Of a stretch of DNA of 64,000 nucleotides, positions 12,107-24,055 are shown one piece after another; within the stretch, counting starts at the first letter, position 1; every line of letters starts with the position of its first letter. The stretch spans positions 248,001 to 312,000 of the forward strand of contig JABTTQ020001091.1 of the NCBI GenBank assembly GCA_016081115.2. The letters run 5' to 3'. This stretch comes from Rehmannia glutinosa (lineage: Eukaryota; Streptophyta; Magnoliopsida; Lamiales; Orobanchaceae). Under the pieces are notes generated by a model, which worked only from the letters and a program-made list of their open reading frames with translations, did not search any database and was not told the DNA's origin. The position numbers were made by a program, and so were the translations under genes.

Positions 12107-12721
12107 CAGTGTTTGTGATGAAAACATAGAGACTACTCTTAGCCATTAGAAGAAAATTTTATCGGCTCAAATTAAGGGACATAAATGATTATAATTTGAT
12201 TAATTTATTAACAATAATGATAATTTTGTAAAAGAACACTAATATATAATATATCATAAAAAGGAATGGTTACAAAATTATGGAAAGAATTTTTAGTTGA
12301 TTTGGTTTCATCCTAATTACAATCATTCACGAAAATAAGGATGCCAATTACAACGGATGTAACCCAAAATAATTTTCTTCGTCCTTCCTTCTTCTGGTTC
12401 GTCTTAGTAGTGAAAAATACAGTTTCTCATGAAGATTTTTCGGGCATATTATTTACTAAAAAGTTAATGCTTATTTAGAACATACACGATACTTTTTCTA
12501 TTTTTCTATCTTGTTTACAAATTAAATGGAGTTGTTTAATATATTCATGCATATTGATCACTACATATTTAATGCATATCTAGAATATTCATCATGCTTT
12601 TATTATTTCTGTTATGTTTGATGTACTAATGGATTTATTTGATATGTTCTTGCATACTTGAACATTCATCATGCTTTTTTATTTTAGTACTGTTTAATAT
12701 AATATTGACATATATTCATGC
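12107..12721. other. AT-rich intergenic DNA
   Basis: No gene, RNA or bounded element is recognised. Confidence 0.35.
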
Positions 12722-12729
12722 ATATTTAC

Positions 12730-13012
12730 CAGTGTTGTAAAAATCGGCCTAGGCGGCCACCTAGGCGCCAACTAAGCGCTAGGCGCCCCTAGGCCTATCC
12801 GATTTTGCTAAGATCGCCCAAAAAAATCTCTCAGGCGAAAAATCGGGCTTAGGCGCCGCTGGCGGCCAAAAAATCGAACTAAAGCGAAACAATGGGCCAA
12901 AAATGGTAAAAAATAAAAAAAAGAAAAAGAAAAAAAATGCTATTTCTAGGCGTCCTAGGCGCTAGGCGCTGGGTCACCGCCTAACGAGCGCCTAGCGATT
13001 TCTGCAACCTTG
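12730..13012. mobile_element. 283-bp hAT-type MITE
   Basis: Exact 8-bp duplication ATATTTAC at 12722-12729 and 13013-13020. The left end CAGTGTTGTAAAAATCG and right end CGATTTCTGCAACCTTG are imperfect inverted repeats of the plant CAGTGTTG hAT type. The GC-rich interior repeats CTAGGCGCC / GGCGCTAGGCGC words and an A-rich block. It is non-coding. Confidence 0.8.
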
Positions 13013-13020
13013 ATATTTAC

Positions 13021-13640
13021 TATATTATTATTATATCCTTACTATGTTATTACTGCATATTTAATAGATTCCCACTGCTTGGAAAACCTAAGCTTGAAAA
13101 ACTCTCAAACCTGGTAATTTGAATTAAAAACCGCACAACACACATAAAATATTGAGATATATTTATTCATATTTACTATATTATTACTATATATTTACTA
13201 TATTAGTACTGCATATTTAGTACATTTTTACTGCTTCGAAAACTTAAATTTGAAAAACTCTCAAACCTGTCAATTTGAATTAAACTGTCCGACACTCCTT
13301 TTCGTAACTGAATATAGCCGATCCATAAAATTGTAGGAGTTAAAATTACTATTTTTTCCTTCTTTTGTCCAAATCCTTGAAATTTACTAGATTACCCCTA
13401 ATTCTAATCAATTACTCTCTCACTTTCTAAAATCAAGGATAAAATCAAAGCCGGCCATTAAATTTTTTATTCCAATGACTTAGATCAGTCCCCACAGTGT
13501 CACCCTAGATATGAGTTCTATTTGATCCAACCCTATATATATTTATATTCACGTATTAGGTTTATAATTAAATAAATTGAACAATTCGATTGAATCCATC
13601 TCGGATGTATGTGAATTCATAAATGTTGTATGAGAAAATA
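13021..13640. other. AT-rich intergenic DNA
   Basis: An imperfect direct repeat is visible (AAAACTCTCAAACCTG near 13098 and GAAAAACTCTCAAACCTG near 13252, both followed by a TAATTTGAATTAAA-like stretch). No gene is recognised. Confidence 0.35.
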
Positions 13641-13643
13641 AAA

Positions 13644-14646
13644 CACTACAATAAAAATGGTCTATCCCAACACAAATTTAATGACGCTACTAAAAAGCGT
13701 CGTTATAAATAAGTATTTAATGACGCTTTTTAAAAAGCGTTGTAAATTATAAAAATTAGTGACACTTAATAGAAAGCGTTAGTATTTTATTAAATTTAAT
13801 GACACTTTTATTGAAGTGTCATTTATCTTAATAAAATTACCGAATTTTTTTATAAGTGTCACGATAATTATGGAATTTACTTACGCTTTTTTTTTTATTT
13901 GTGTCCTTAAAATGACAACGCTTAGTAAAAAGCATCATAAAATTGATGACACTTACATATTTGCTTACTCATTTTTTTATCTGTCGGCAAATTTTTAAAA
14001 TTTGCTTACACTTTTATTGTTTGTGCCATTAAAATGGCGACACTTATTCAAAAACGTCATAAAATTGATAACACTTTATATTTTACTTACACATTTTTTT
14101 ATTTGTCGCCAAAATTTTAAAATTTACTTACATTTTTATTGTTTGTGTCATTAAAATGGCGACGTTTATTAAAAAGTGTCACAAAGTAAAAAATTGGAAT
14201 ATCTATCCCACATCGAAAGATTGAAGCATTGAGAGTGACTTTGAGAGTTAATAAATAGGCACTATGTGGTGTATAATTGACTAACAACAAATATATTCAA
14301 AATGAATCAAAAATTAAATATTACGTTTAAATTTTTTAAAAAATTACTAAATAATTATTTATAATAAATTTTACAAAAGCTAGAAATATAAAATTCGTCA
14401 TAATTTTGATGACACTAATTTTCAAAAGCGTCGCGATTTTAAAAACGCTTAACGCATTTGATAAAAGCGTCAAAAAATGAGATTTACCTTCGCATAGATC
14501 TTGCGTCATGGATATTTTCGTGACATCAAATTTAACAATGCAACTCATGTCGCTTTCAAAAGTGTAGGTAACATACCTTGTGACGCTAAAAAACGTCACC
14601 AAGTGAAAATTTTAGCGTCACTAAACATAGTTTTTTTTTTGTAGTG
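13644..14646. mobile_element. Non-autonomous CACTA (En/Spm-type) element, 1.0 kb
   Basis: It starts CACTACAATAAAA and ends TTTTTTGTAGTG, the CACTA terminal repeat. It is flanked by the 3-bp duplication AAA (13641-13643 and 14647-14649). The interior carries many copies, in both orientations, of short words such as AAAAAGCGTC, TGACGCT and TGACACTT, as expected of subterminal transposase-binding repeats. No transposase reading frame is present, so it would need one supplied in trans. Confidence 0.85.
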
Positions 14647-14663
14647 AAAGTCTGATATTATTT

Positions 14664-14840
14664 GTCAAAAACTCATATGAGACGGTCTCACAGATTTAAT
14701 TTCGTGAGACGTATTCTAAACTGACCTATATTAGCTAACTTATTTAAATTCGAATCTTACTTATTTTGATTTGTAAATAGATTGGGTCCGTCTCATAAAT
14801 TTTAATTTAATCTGTCGGACGTCTCACAAGAGACTTACTC
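14664..14840. mobile_element. 177-bp Mutator-like MITE (GAGACGGTCTCA family)
   Basis: Exact 9-bp duplication ATATTATTT at 14655-14663 and 14841-14849. The long ends contain CATATGAGACGGTCTCAC and, inverted, GACGTCTCACAAGAGAC. A second family member is at 54341-54737. It is non-coding and lies 17 bp from the CACTA element. Confidence 0.75.
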
Positions 14841-14910
14841 ATATTATTTACCCTTTCTGCGTGTGAAAGAAGGGGAAGAGAAATAACGGTTTAATGTAAT
14901 TACTTAAATG

Positions 14911-15612
14911 GTCAATTACAAAACATATCCATGATGTTTGGGCTAGTTACAAAAAAACTCAGCTAAGTTTCAAAATAACAAAAAGTATCCATAAGGTTTG
15001 AGGATTGCGATAAAAGTAACAAAATTTGTGTAAATTAAGTTGATATTGCCCCTAATATGGCATTCCCCCAAAAAAACGAAGTGGACGGATAAAATTACCC
15101 TCATCTAGCTTGAAAACCATATATAATTTTTGGATCTTTTCTATAGTTTATAGAAAACTAGAGGGGCAAAATTATTTCTTCTTTGTAACCAGAGAGTGGT
15201 ATTTGTACGATTCTAGGAGGTTTTTTTTATGTTGTGTAATTTATGAAAAATTGAAACAATTTTAGTTATTCGTGTGTGTTTTATAATTCAAATTTCAGTT
15301 TTCTTTGTTGATATTCTTAAGAGAGTTGATGATAATTTAGTAAAACCTTGAATAATTTAAGTTGATATTTGTAAAACTTATAGAAGAGTTTCATGGGGAA
15401 TGTTGTAATTTATGTTGAAACTGAAGGATGTTTTTGTAAATTCTAACAGTTAGCAGGGTTTTGTGTTGTTTCATGAATAGCCAAATGACAATTTTGTCTC
15501 ATCATAATCTAGTGAACAATACCTTTAAGGGTATTTTTTGTAATCTTGAAACTTAGTTGAGATTTTTTTTATATTTACTACAAACCTTAGGGGTAGGTTT
15601 TGTAAATAATCC
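14911..15612. mobile_element. 702-bp non-autonomous Mutator-like element with ~95-bp inverted ends
   Basis: The left ~95 bases and the inverted right ~95 bases align along their length, sharing blocks such as ATTACAAAAC, CTAAGTTTCAA and TACAAAA-GTATCC. Flanks TTACTTAAATG (14900-14910) and TTAATTAAATG (15613-15623) match at 10 of 11 bases, consistent with a 9-11-bp duplication. No coding capacity is seen. Long ends and duplication length favour the Mutator group. Confidence 0.7.
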
Positions 15613-15623
15613 TTAATTAAATG

Positions 15624-16290
15624 ATGAGAGTTATATGTTATAAGAAGCCTGCTATTTATGAAAAACAGAGAATATAATATTTGTGGGATATCTCATAAAG
15701 GAAATATGATCGAGGACTCGTTTTGAGATTGAGGAAGTGTACTTAACGGAATCAGATTTTCTGTTCCACTTGGTCAAATATTTCCGAAGCATTCCCAAAA
15801 TTAGATGGAGGAACCAGTTGTTCAAACAATATTGTCTTAATTTTTTTATCTATATATATATATATATTTGGGAGTATGCAGACAAAGCTACGTATTCTTT
15901 TGCATTTGTATATTTATGTATCCTTTAGCATTTGTAGGGTTGTAGCATTTTCAAATGTAAACGTTATCCAAATCTATTTGATTGACATGCTGATGAGATA
16001 TGATCATTCTCTGTAAGCCATACAATTTGGTGGGAAAGTATAAAGTTGAGCTTGAAATTTTTCATTAAATAAGAACATGAAATTTTCATTTCATCTTAAA
16101 GAAAAGGGCACGATTAAATGTTAACTACATTACATATTCCTCGTCTTTTGTTGTTTCCTATTTGTTTGACATTATTGATTTTTATTTTTGTTTAAGGTTT
16201 TATAATGGAGTCAAATAATATTTGAAGATTATCATAAATTAAAATTATACTAGGGTTTAACTTATATAAGATGCCCAAATATATAAATTT
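15624..16290. other. AT-rich intergenic DNA
   Basis: A short (TA)n tract lies near 15850-15867. No gene is recognised. Confidence 0.35.
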
Positions 16291-16304
16291 TTTGACATTT
16301 CATT

Positions 16305-16563
16305 AGAAAAAGGATGAATCCCATCCTTAGGGCCCCCACTGCCCTTGCCCTAGAGTTTCGTGGAGGATGTGAAACGCGGGTTATGCCTCAACTAGTCAGG
16401 TCGTCATTTCGGGCTGCCAAGACCGAGTCACCACAGAAGTTCTCCTCCACCCTCTCCACCTTGTAAATCGTTACCAGATGGATTCGAACAACCACACTGT
16501 GGGTGCCAGCAAGCAAATATCACGTTACCCAAGTCCTTTACCAGTTAAACTATGCACGGAGGC
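16305..16563 (-). mobile_element. tRNA-derived SINE, 259 bp
   Basis: Exact 14-bp duplication TTTGACATTTCATT at 16291-16304 and 16564-16577. On the minus strand the 5' end carries an RNA polymerase III A-box-like TAGTTTAACTGG and, about 45 bases on, a B-box-like TGTTCGAATCC. The 3' end is a short T-rich tail rather than poly(A), as in Au-like plant SINEs. It has no coding capacity and would have been mobilised by a LINE. Confidence 0.8.
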
Positions 16564-16577
16564 TTTGACATTTCATT

Positions 16578-17706
16578 CTATTGTGATCAAGGGGTGGGGT
16601 TAATCCCACTTTTGCACCCTCGATAACGAGTTATTTTTATTGGATTATTGAAACATCACAATCGTATTTGAAAAATCGTAATCGTTTTTAATATGCGATC
16701 AAATCTCGATAAAAAGCGATTGTGATATTTTAACACCTCATGGATCCCAAGAACGATTTATACTTTAAATTTCATGTGGGTAACAAAATATTTTACGAGA
16801 ATGTACATGTCAATGCCATTTCTTTTAGTTTAATTTAGAGTGAGAGACAAGGATAACAAAACTAAATTAAATGAATTTTTTATTTATGCAACGAAATGAG
16901 ATAATTATACTTTTGGTCCTTATTTTTCACACTAACTCAGTTTTAATTTCTTATAAAATTTATCCATCACGTTTTCAATTTAATGAAGTGACGGCTATTG
17001 TGTTTGACTCCGTTACGTTTCAATGCAGTTTGGCGACCAAATATATAAAATTTCGGTTTTAAGTTTGAGCTTTTTAAAATTTTGGTCCTATAAGTTATAA
17101 TTTTGTAAAACTTTAGTTTTCATACAAGCAATTACAAACCCGTTCGCAACTTGTGAGAAATTGACATCAAGCACTGCATTTATAAAAATATCATAACTAA
17201 AATTTGACAAGCAGTAATTCAAAGGGATTACCGTCAAAACAAAATTCAGAGGGACTGAAAGTCTGAAACGTTATTAATGGCAAAACGAGGGACTGAAAAA
17301 ATAACTATTCCTCGAACAAAAACGATCAAATATGTTAACTTTACATTGTTAAGTATAATTCAATTATTCCCTCAGAAAAAAAATATAATTCAATTATTAC
17401 CTCAGGAAAAAAAAGTATAATTCAATTATTGAACAAAAAAAATTGAAAAAAATAATCTTAAAAAATAGAAAATGATAGTATGTGTATGGACCCACACGGT
17501 AACGCGTGATGGAGCAGTTTCCCTTGGTCAGAAATCCAAAATCTTTCTTTATTTTATGTTTTCCCTCCAATTCTTATTTCTCACTTTTGTTGTGCAAAAG
17601 GTTTCCATAAGGACCCTACCATTAATCTCCCAAATATTTTTCTTTTCTTTCTATTCTTTTCCTTTAGTAATTAAATAAATCCTAAATGTACAAGAAATTT
17701 GGCATT
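16578..17706. other. Intergenic DNA with a possible degenerate TIR element
   Basis: Ends near 16899 (ATTATACTTTTGGTCCTTA) and 17311 (GAGGGACTGAAAAAATAACT) are similar in inverted orientation, suggesting an old TIR element of about 0.4 kb, without clear duplicated flanks. No gene is recognised. Confidence 0.3.
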
Positions 17707-17711
17707 TTATG

Positions 17712-18510
17712 TGTTGGATATTATGGCCCATTCGTGAGTGGCCCAATTCCAATGATTAAAGGCCCAAGAAATTGCAGCCCAAGACTAAAGCCACCAGCCC
17801 AAACCCATTAACCCAATTCGGCCGACTGATCGAGTCGGATGCGGATCGAGTTATCATCCGCGGATCCTTTTCGCTTGATCGGACCATCGATCTCGGTTGG
17901 ATCTCGAGCCGTTGACTCTTGTCTATTTAAGGGCGGTATCTTTGAAACCCTAATTCATTATCTTGTCTTCTCTGTTTCTCTCTCATCTCTCCAGCCTCTC
18001 TCTCGAACCCTCTCTCGCTTTGTGCGATTCTCTCTCTCTAAAAACTCCGGTTCCGGGCCGGATTTCTTTGGGGTTTTCTCGTGTGTGAGAGGTGAGATCT
18101 TTGAGCTTCATTGTCTTGTTCACCAACTCGTACGAGATCCTTTTTCCGAGTGGATTAGGGTTTTGGGTGGTCCGATTTCTACCTAGGGTTTCTAGGGTTT
18201 CTTGGTGAAAGGCCGAGAGGTTTGGTCTTGTGGCGAGGCTTGTGGCTTCTTCCTCGTGGTACTGGCCGATTCTTTTGTGACACCGTTGCTAGGGTTTACA
18301 GGTCCCTGAGTAGGAATAATTTCAATATTCGGTTTTGGGTTGTTACCCTCTATATTCTTTGTATTATATTTTTCTTGTATTTCGTATTGAGTTGTATATT
18401 AATTTCCTACAAGAGTCTAGAGTATATTTGTATTAATAGGCGATCGAGTCTGTAATTTTGTGTTCGGTACTAAGTGTATCGATCTATTTGAGGCAGATAG
18501 ATACCTAACA
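17712..18510. mobile_element. Solo LTR, 799 bp
   Basis: It begins TGTTGGATATTATGGCCCA and ends GATACCTAACA, with exact 5-bp duplications TTATG (17707-17711 and 18511-18515). There is no internal retrotransposon sequence, so the element was reduced by LTR-LTR recombination. A TATTTAAG at about 17924 and CT-rich tracts downstream look like the LTR promoter. It is related at both termini to the solo LTR at 49276-50286. Confidence 0.88.
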
Positions 18511-19022
18511 TTATGAACACAAAATATTCTGGAAAATGACTTATAGCTTCCACCCAAGACCAAAAATTCCAAATAACAAATTTGGTGTTGACGATTTAAC
18601 ATAAAATTGTTAGCCAACAATTCGAGAATAATTGCAAAAAAAAAAAAAAAAAAAAAGAAAGAAACAGCAAAAATAATGGAGTTTTGTGCTTCTTTTTTTT
18701 TTTACGAAACGATGGGTATATATATATCTCAAAGATTGAATACAAGGAATACAAATAAAACATCCTGACGTCAACTGACGACTACACAACGGGATCCAAA
18801 TTTAGATCCAAGAAGGACACGAAGAGAGCCACTCGAAAGAGTTCTCTTCCTCAATAGCAAAAGAAGCTAGTCTAACACAAGAGACATTACAATCCTTGTT
18901 CACGAAACAAAAATCACAAACATCGAATAAATTTTTGAACAAATAGATGTCTTCGACAATCATCATAATTGAAGAATCAAAATCTGCTCCTCGACCAAGT
19001 TTATGAGAGATCTCCTTAACAT

Positions 19023-21185
19023 CTATTTGTATCGAAATTTTCTTCCAACCTCTTTGAAAATCTTTGAAAGGCCCAAGCCCAATCGAATAGCCAATAATGC
19101 CGCCTCCACTGAACTCGAAGCCGAGTCCCTAAAGGAACACCAAGCCATAACCATCGCATTTTTATCATTCACAAAAATCCCACCCAGCCCACAACCCCCT
19201 GTCTTACCCACCACAGCACTGACTTTCAACAAAAAAAGTCCTACTACCTGGTTAATGACAGCAACCTCCCCAACGCCACCACTCGGAGAATGAGTCGACG
19301 GTGGAGTGACCTTAAAAGATACAGTCTGAGCTTTGAATTCTTGCCATTCCTCAAACGCACCATCCACAATCTCTTTCGCACTTTTCTTCACTTTTTGAAA
19401 CACCCAAAGATTTCGAGCTTTCCAAATCCACCACAGAATATAAGTCGAAAGTTGGATTCTTTCTTCAGCAAACCAAGCATTCTTCATGTTACACAACTGA
19501 AACCACCACTCAGAAAAAGATTCATTATGAAGCAAGATACCATCCCAACAAATTGGAGCACATTTCCAAACCAATTTCGCCATAATGCATGAAAACAGTA
19601 AATGGCTCACGGTTTCTTGGTCCTCCCCACACAAGCTGCACGTCGAATCTAATTTAATCCCTTTTTTGATAAGTTGATCACAAGTAGGCAAAATTTGATT
19701 CCAACACCTCCAAATAAAGTGTTTGATCTTTGTTTTGATAGGGAGTTTCCAAGTTTTATTCCACATAGCTGCCAATAAAACTTTAGAACTGCTCTCTTCC
19801 GGCTTATCCCTTTCCTCCCAATTCTTGCTGCACACATCAAGCCCGGGGGCTTTAAGAGGATGTTGGTCCAAGAGAGCTTTATGAATCTCCTTTTCTTCCG
19901 CTGGTCTGGTAAGTATGTGATTCATATCAGCAGTGATTGTGCGTTGGATACCATCTATAATATAGTCGGGCTGATCTGGGTTAACTGACTTGAAAAGTTT
20001 AGAATAGAACCCAGATATCTCCTTATCAATTTCCTCCTTGGAATCACACACGGCCCCCTCCTCATTAACAAGTCTGTCAATACTGTTGAGCTTTCTTCTT
20101 TGAGATGTACAAGCATGAAAATATTTGGTGTTTTTATCCCCTCCTGAAGCCAATTAACTCTCGCTTTTTGCTTCCAAAAAATTTCCTCTTCTTGGTAAGC
20201 ATTCTTAAGGCTATTTTTGTCTCCCGTGATCCATGATCCCTATTCCCACCCTCAAGACTCAACTCATTCATCTTCTTCTTACATTGCTCGATCCTCGATG
20301 CACGAATTGCTTTTATTATTCGAACTCCACCGAGCAAGGCAATCCTACAATTAACAATTTTCCATTGGATCTTAATTAACGGCGTTCCCATGGGGAAGAT
20401 TCCATACTTTCTCAACCGTCTCCGTTGCGCCCTCTTTATTCACCCATCTAGAATCGAAATAGAACCTTTTGCCACCCACTTTGCTGTTACAATCATCTTG
20501 GAGAGTAATCAAACGGTGATCAGAAGAATGCATAGGAGAATGAACTACCTCAACCCCTGGGAATCTTCTCATCCATTCAGGTGCCGCAAACACTCTGTCT
20601 AATCTTTCATCTACAAAATCAACTCCTTTCCTAAGGTTGGACCAGGTGTATGGATGCCCCTTAAAAGAAATTTCAGCCATCCCCAAAGGTTTTGAATTTC
20701 TTAAAGCTGGAATCAAGTCTTATTCTCCCTCCATTCTTGTCCATATTTGATGTGATATCATTGAAATCCCCTCCAATCCACCAAAGATCCCCCTACTTAG
20801 GCTTCTCCTGAATAATAAACTCCCACTGCTGATTTCTTTCCCCCTCGTCCGTGCTCGCATACACAAACGTGGCCCAGCATTTTTCCCGCGATCCCTTAAT
20901 CTCATAGCAAAACTCGACACAGAACTTGTGGCAAATAATCTCACACACCACAATATTATTTGACCAAAAAATTAGCAGTCCACCACTTTTTCCACTTGGT
21001 TCCACACATCGCCATCTATCTTCCAGCTTAAGCTTTTTACAAACAGTTCCCACAAATGCCTTTTTTTTTTTTTTTGTTTCTGACAAAAACACAATGTCAG
21101 GGAGGTGGAGCTTTAAAGCTTCCTTTAACTGGGATATTGTAAAGGGCCCTCCCAGCCCTCTACAATTCCACAAGCACACTCTCAT
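19023..21185 (-). pseudogene. L1 ORF2: endonuclease, deleted RT, zf-RVT and RNase H
   Basis: The start MRVCLWNCRGLGGP (21185) and PDIVFLSETK are the AP-endonuclease opening. GGDFND follows in a shifted frame near 20.75 kb and SSDHRLI near 20.55 kb. The pre-RT part (GDKNTKYFHA, then KEIHKALLDQHPLKAPG) ends near 19840. There it runs directly into LAAMWNKTWKLPIKTKIKHF, the zf-RVT region normally found hundreds of residues later, with CSLCGEDQETVSHLLFSC. A RVT_3-type RNase H (GGCGLGGIFV, SSSVEAALLAIRLGL) closes the frame. The RT palm with its catalytic aspartates is absent, so the product could not reverse transcribe. Confidence 0.85.
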
Positions 21186-22758
21186 TGATCACCGAGGGGC
21201 CATTCAAGGTTGGCACCCGCTACCTCCGAATTCCAGAATCCTTCCAACTTCATTTTGCATTTCTTATGCAACTTATTGTTTTCTTCCCCCTCTTCCTCCT
21301 GCAAATTCAATGTTCTTTTATTATTCTCATTTTTACACCCAGAGTCTAACAACAAACACTGACCCGAATTCTTAATCACACTTCTACCCCCTTTACCACC
21401 CCTACCTCTTCTTCCTAATCCAACATTGCTGATGTTGTTCAATTCTGTAATATCTTTTGGGGGCGTTCTGCTACCATCACCCTGCTTATGTATATTAACA
21501 CCAGCCTGACTTTCTTCATTGAGAACCCCAAAACTATTCCCCCCGGTAAATTCAAAACCCATAGGCTGAGGGATTTGCAAATGTTCTTCTCCCTGATAGT
21601 TCACTCCCCTCTTACCCTGTTCATTCACTCTCTTCCCCTCCATCTCTTCCACATTTTCCTTTAAACACTCAATTTGCTGGTTCATTTCTTCATTCTGCTT
21701 TTTAATACTCCCATTTATACTCTCAAGTTCAAAGATACTTACCCTCCACACTACTTCCCTCCATTCTATCCTTAATGCCACCCCATTTTTTCCTTCTCTT
21801 GCACTCTTGAATCAACTGGGTCTTTCTCCTTTTCAACTATATTATACTCCTTTCCACTTCTATTAATACTCCATCCCTTCGATGCACGCATCCAATCCCC
21901 AAATTGCCCATTCTTAACATATTTTTTAATGAAATCTTCCTTACGTCTCTCGCACAATCGTTCATGATGCCCCACTTTTCCGCAATAGAAATAGAATCCG
22001 AGAATATTTTCATATTTGAAGTCAACCCATATCTTTGTCTCTCCGGATTAATGAAAGATCCACGAATCGGGGTTTATCCAAATCGATTTCAACAAGCACC
22101 TTCACAAACCTTCCATTCACACGCCAACTTCAACGGAATATGAACATCAAGAACTTTATTAAAAATTTTGCCAATTTTGAAGCCCGTTTGAACGACACCC
22201 AACGCAATGTAGATTCAGATTTGGGTCCAAATTTCCACCGTATTAAACTTCTCAACCTGGGCTTGGCTATTCTCATCCCATTCTTTAAGTAGCAAATATT
22301 GATTATCATAGGACAAGGCTTGCCTTTAAGTACTTTGTCTCTATCTTTTTGCACTTAAACACGAATCGGTATGCATTCGAATTCCTATCTCACGAATTTT
22401 AAATGTTTCTCTACCGCGCGGATGGAGTTCAATGTGTTTTTAGCCCCAAAAAGTTGACTTTCTTCATACCATAAATGCGACCCAATAAGCTTTTATTGCA
22501 CTCATCCACACTATTACTTATATCCCCATCCTCGATAGCTATTCAAGATTTTTCCTCCGAGGACAAAATAAATTTTTCGAATCTTTCGCAATACCTAACG
22601 CCATACTCCTGCCCCACAATCACCCACCTGAAAGAATCCTCTTTACGGACACTGAAAGAAATAAAGATACCGCCAAGAGGACCAACGGGGAAAAAGAAAT
22701 AGAAAAAAAGGACAACGAGAAAAAAAACGACAAGAAAATATGGAAAAAGTTTAGGCAA
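21182..22758 (-). pseudogene. L1 ORF1 (DUF4283 / zinc-knuckle nucleic-acid-binding protein), frameshifted
   Basis: ORF1 proteins of plant L1s bind element RNA. In minus-strand order I see an N-terminal stretch near 22.65 kb with RKEDSFRWVIVGQEYG, then FVKVLVEIDLDKPRFVDLSL near 22.1 kb, the motif just before the zinc knuckle in this family. The knuckle YCGKVGHHERLC follows at about 21950-21995, then a hydrophilic C-terminal part (199 residues at 21182-21781). The segments lie in different frames. The first knuckle cysteine reads Tyr (TAT), consistent with a TGT-to-TAT transition. Confidence 0.75.
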
Positions 22759-23105
22759 TAAGAAAAGCTAATAAATCGACCCCATTAATGGCCCCCATCC
22801 CGGGACAGGCACAACAACAAACAAAGATTAAATGTAAAAGAAAGCTTGATAAACAAATACACACACCTACCGATTGAATCACCAAGAACAGTTTTGAAAA
22901 AACCAAGGAAACTTTTTTGAATTTTTGAAATTTGAATTTGCCTCCACCACAAGGGGAACTAAGCACCCCTCACCTAGAGAGAAAAACTTTCACACCCACG
23001 TGAAACTCCTCTTACTAGTTAGTTGTTGAGTTTTGTGCTTCTTTATTCTTGTTTTTCTTTTATAAAGTTTATGTTTATTCTTTTCACTAATATAAAACGC
23101 TCCTA

Positions 23106-23693
23106 CAAAGCCGAACTCGATGGGATGCTCAAAGATGCTCTCGCTTCGGGCCCCAAGTATTTGGGGGCTCTATTTTTTTCTTTTACTTTTTTTTCACACA
23201 CAATTGTTTGGGGTCCAATTTTTCCCCTCTTCACCCCACACAATAACCAAAATAAGAAAAAAAAAACAAATTTTACCTCTTCATCAACAATGAGCACCCA
23301 ACAGGCTATTCACTCAAGAGCCCTTTCGCAAACATGTTTTTTAATTTTGTATTTTAATAATAGCATCCAATCAAAGAACATTTTTGTGTTTATCTAATCA
23401 AATTATTAAGTTCTTTATTCTTTTATATCTTTCAAAAAGTGGTACAATTGAAAAGTTTGATAAATTTAGAGCAAACCTCTAACCTATTTGTGATAAAATT
23501 ATTTCAGTCCATAAACTAGAAAACCTCAAGAAAAGTAAAAAATAAATTAAATGGCAGTAAAAAAAACAAACACATGCATAATATTTGGTATTTGGCTTAG
23601 AGTAATATTTTAAGATAAAAAAAATATTGGTCACTATAAGTGCTCATTTTTTAAATCTTGCTTAGGGCCCTGTGAAGTACAGGTTCGGCCTTG
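23106..23693. mobile_element. 588-bp hAT-type MITE
   Basis: Exact 8-bp duplication CGCTCCTA at 23098-23105 and 23694-23701. The ends CAAAGCCGAAC and GTTCGGCCTTG are inverted repeats with one mismatch. The subterminal parts carry GGGCCC (23140s and 23660s), and the interior is AT-rich and non-coding. Confidence 0.8.
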
Positions 23694-24055
23694 CGCTCCT
23701 AGTAGGCTGGTAGCGGTTAGGGATGGCAACAGAGAAGGTATAGCCAAAAAGGACCCGCCCCGCCCTGCTCCAAAATCTGTCAGGACGGATTAGACACGTT
23801 AGACCAGCCGCCAAGTTTTTTTTTCATTGCAATATTTATTTTATTGTTTTTGTGGCCAAATTTATTTAAACAACAATCAAATACTAATAGGTCAAAAAAA
23901 TAAAATATAATTATACAACTTATTATAATTATATTTTACGACTATTTAGCTTTTCTTTAAACTAAGTTTTTTTAAACTGAAAATCTATGTATTACAAAGC
24001 TAATCTATACTATACAAATATCTAAGCAAAACCTATACTAATCTGAAAGTTGAAA

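Larger units (their letters stand above)
18696..23027 (-). mobile_element. L1-type LINE, internally deleted, 4.3 kb
   Basis: Exact 17-bp duplication GAGTTTTGTGCTTCTTT at 18679-18695 and 23028-23044. The left end is a T run (the poly(A) tail of a minus-strand element). From right to left it holds a leader, ORF1 (zinc knuckle) and ORF2 (endonuclease, pre-RT segment, zf-RVT and RNase H), but the reverse-transcriptase core is missing. The full duplication shows it integrated by target-primed reverse transcription. Several frameshifts make it non-autonomous now. Confidence 0.92.

Noticed and set aside
17839..18186. 115-residue open frame with Ser/Leu-rich product
   Set aside because: Inside the solo LTR at 17712-18510; the CT-rich leader gives the Ser/Leu runs.
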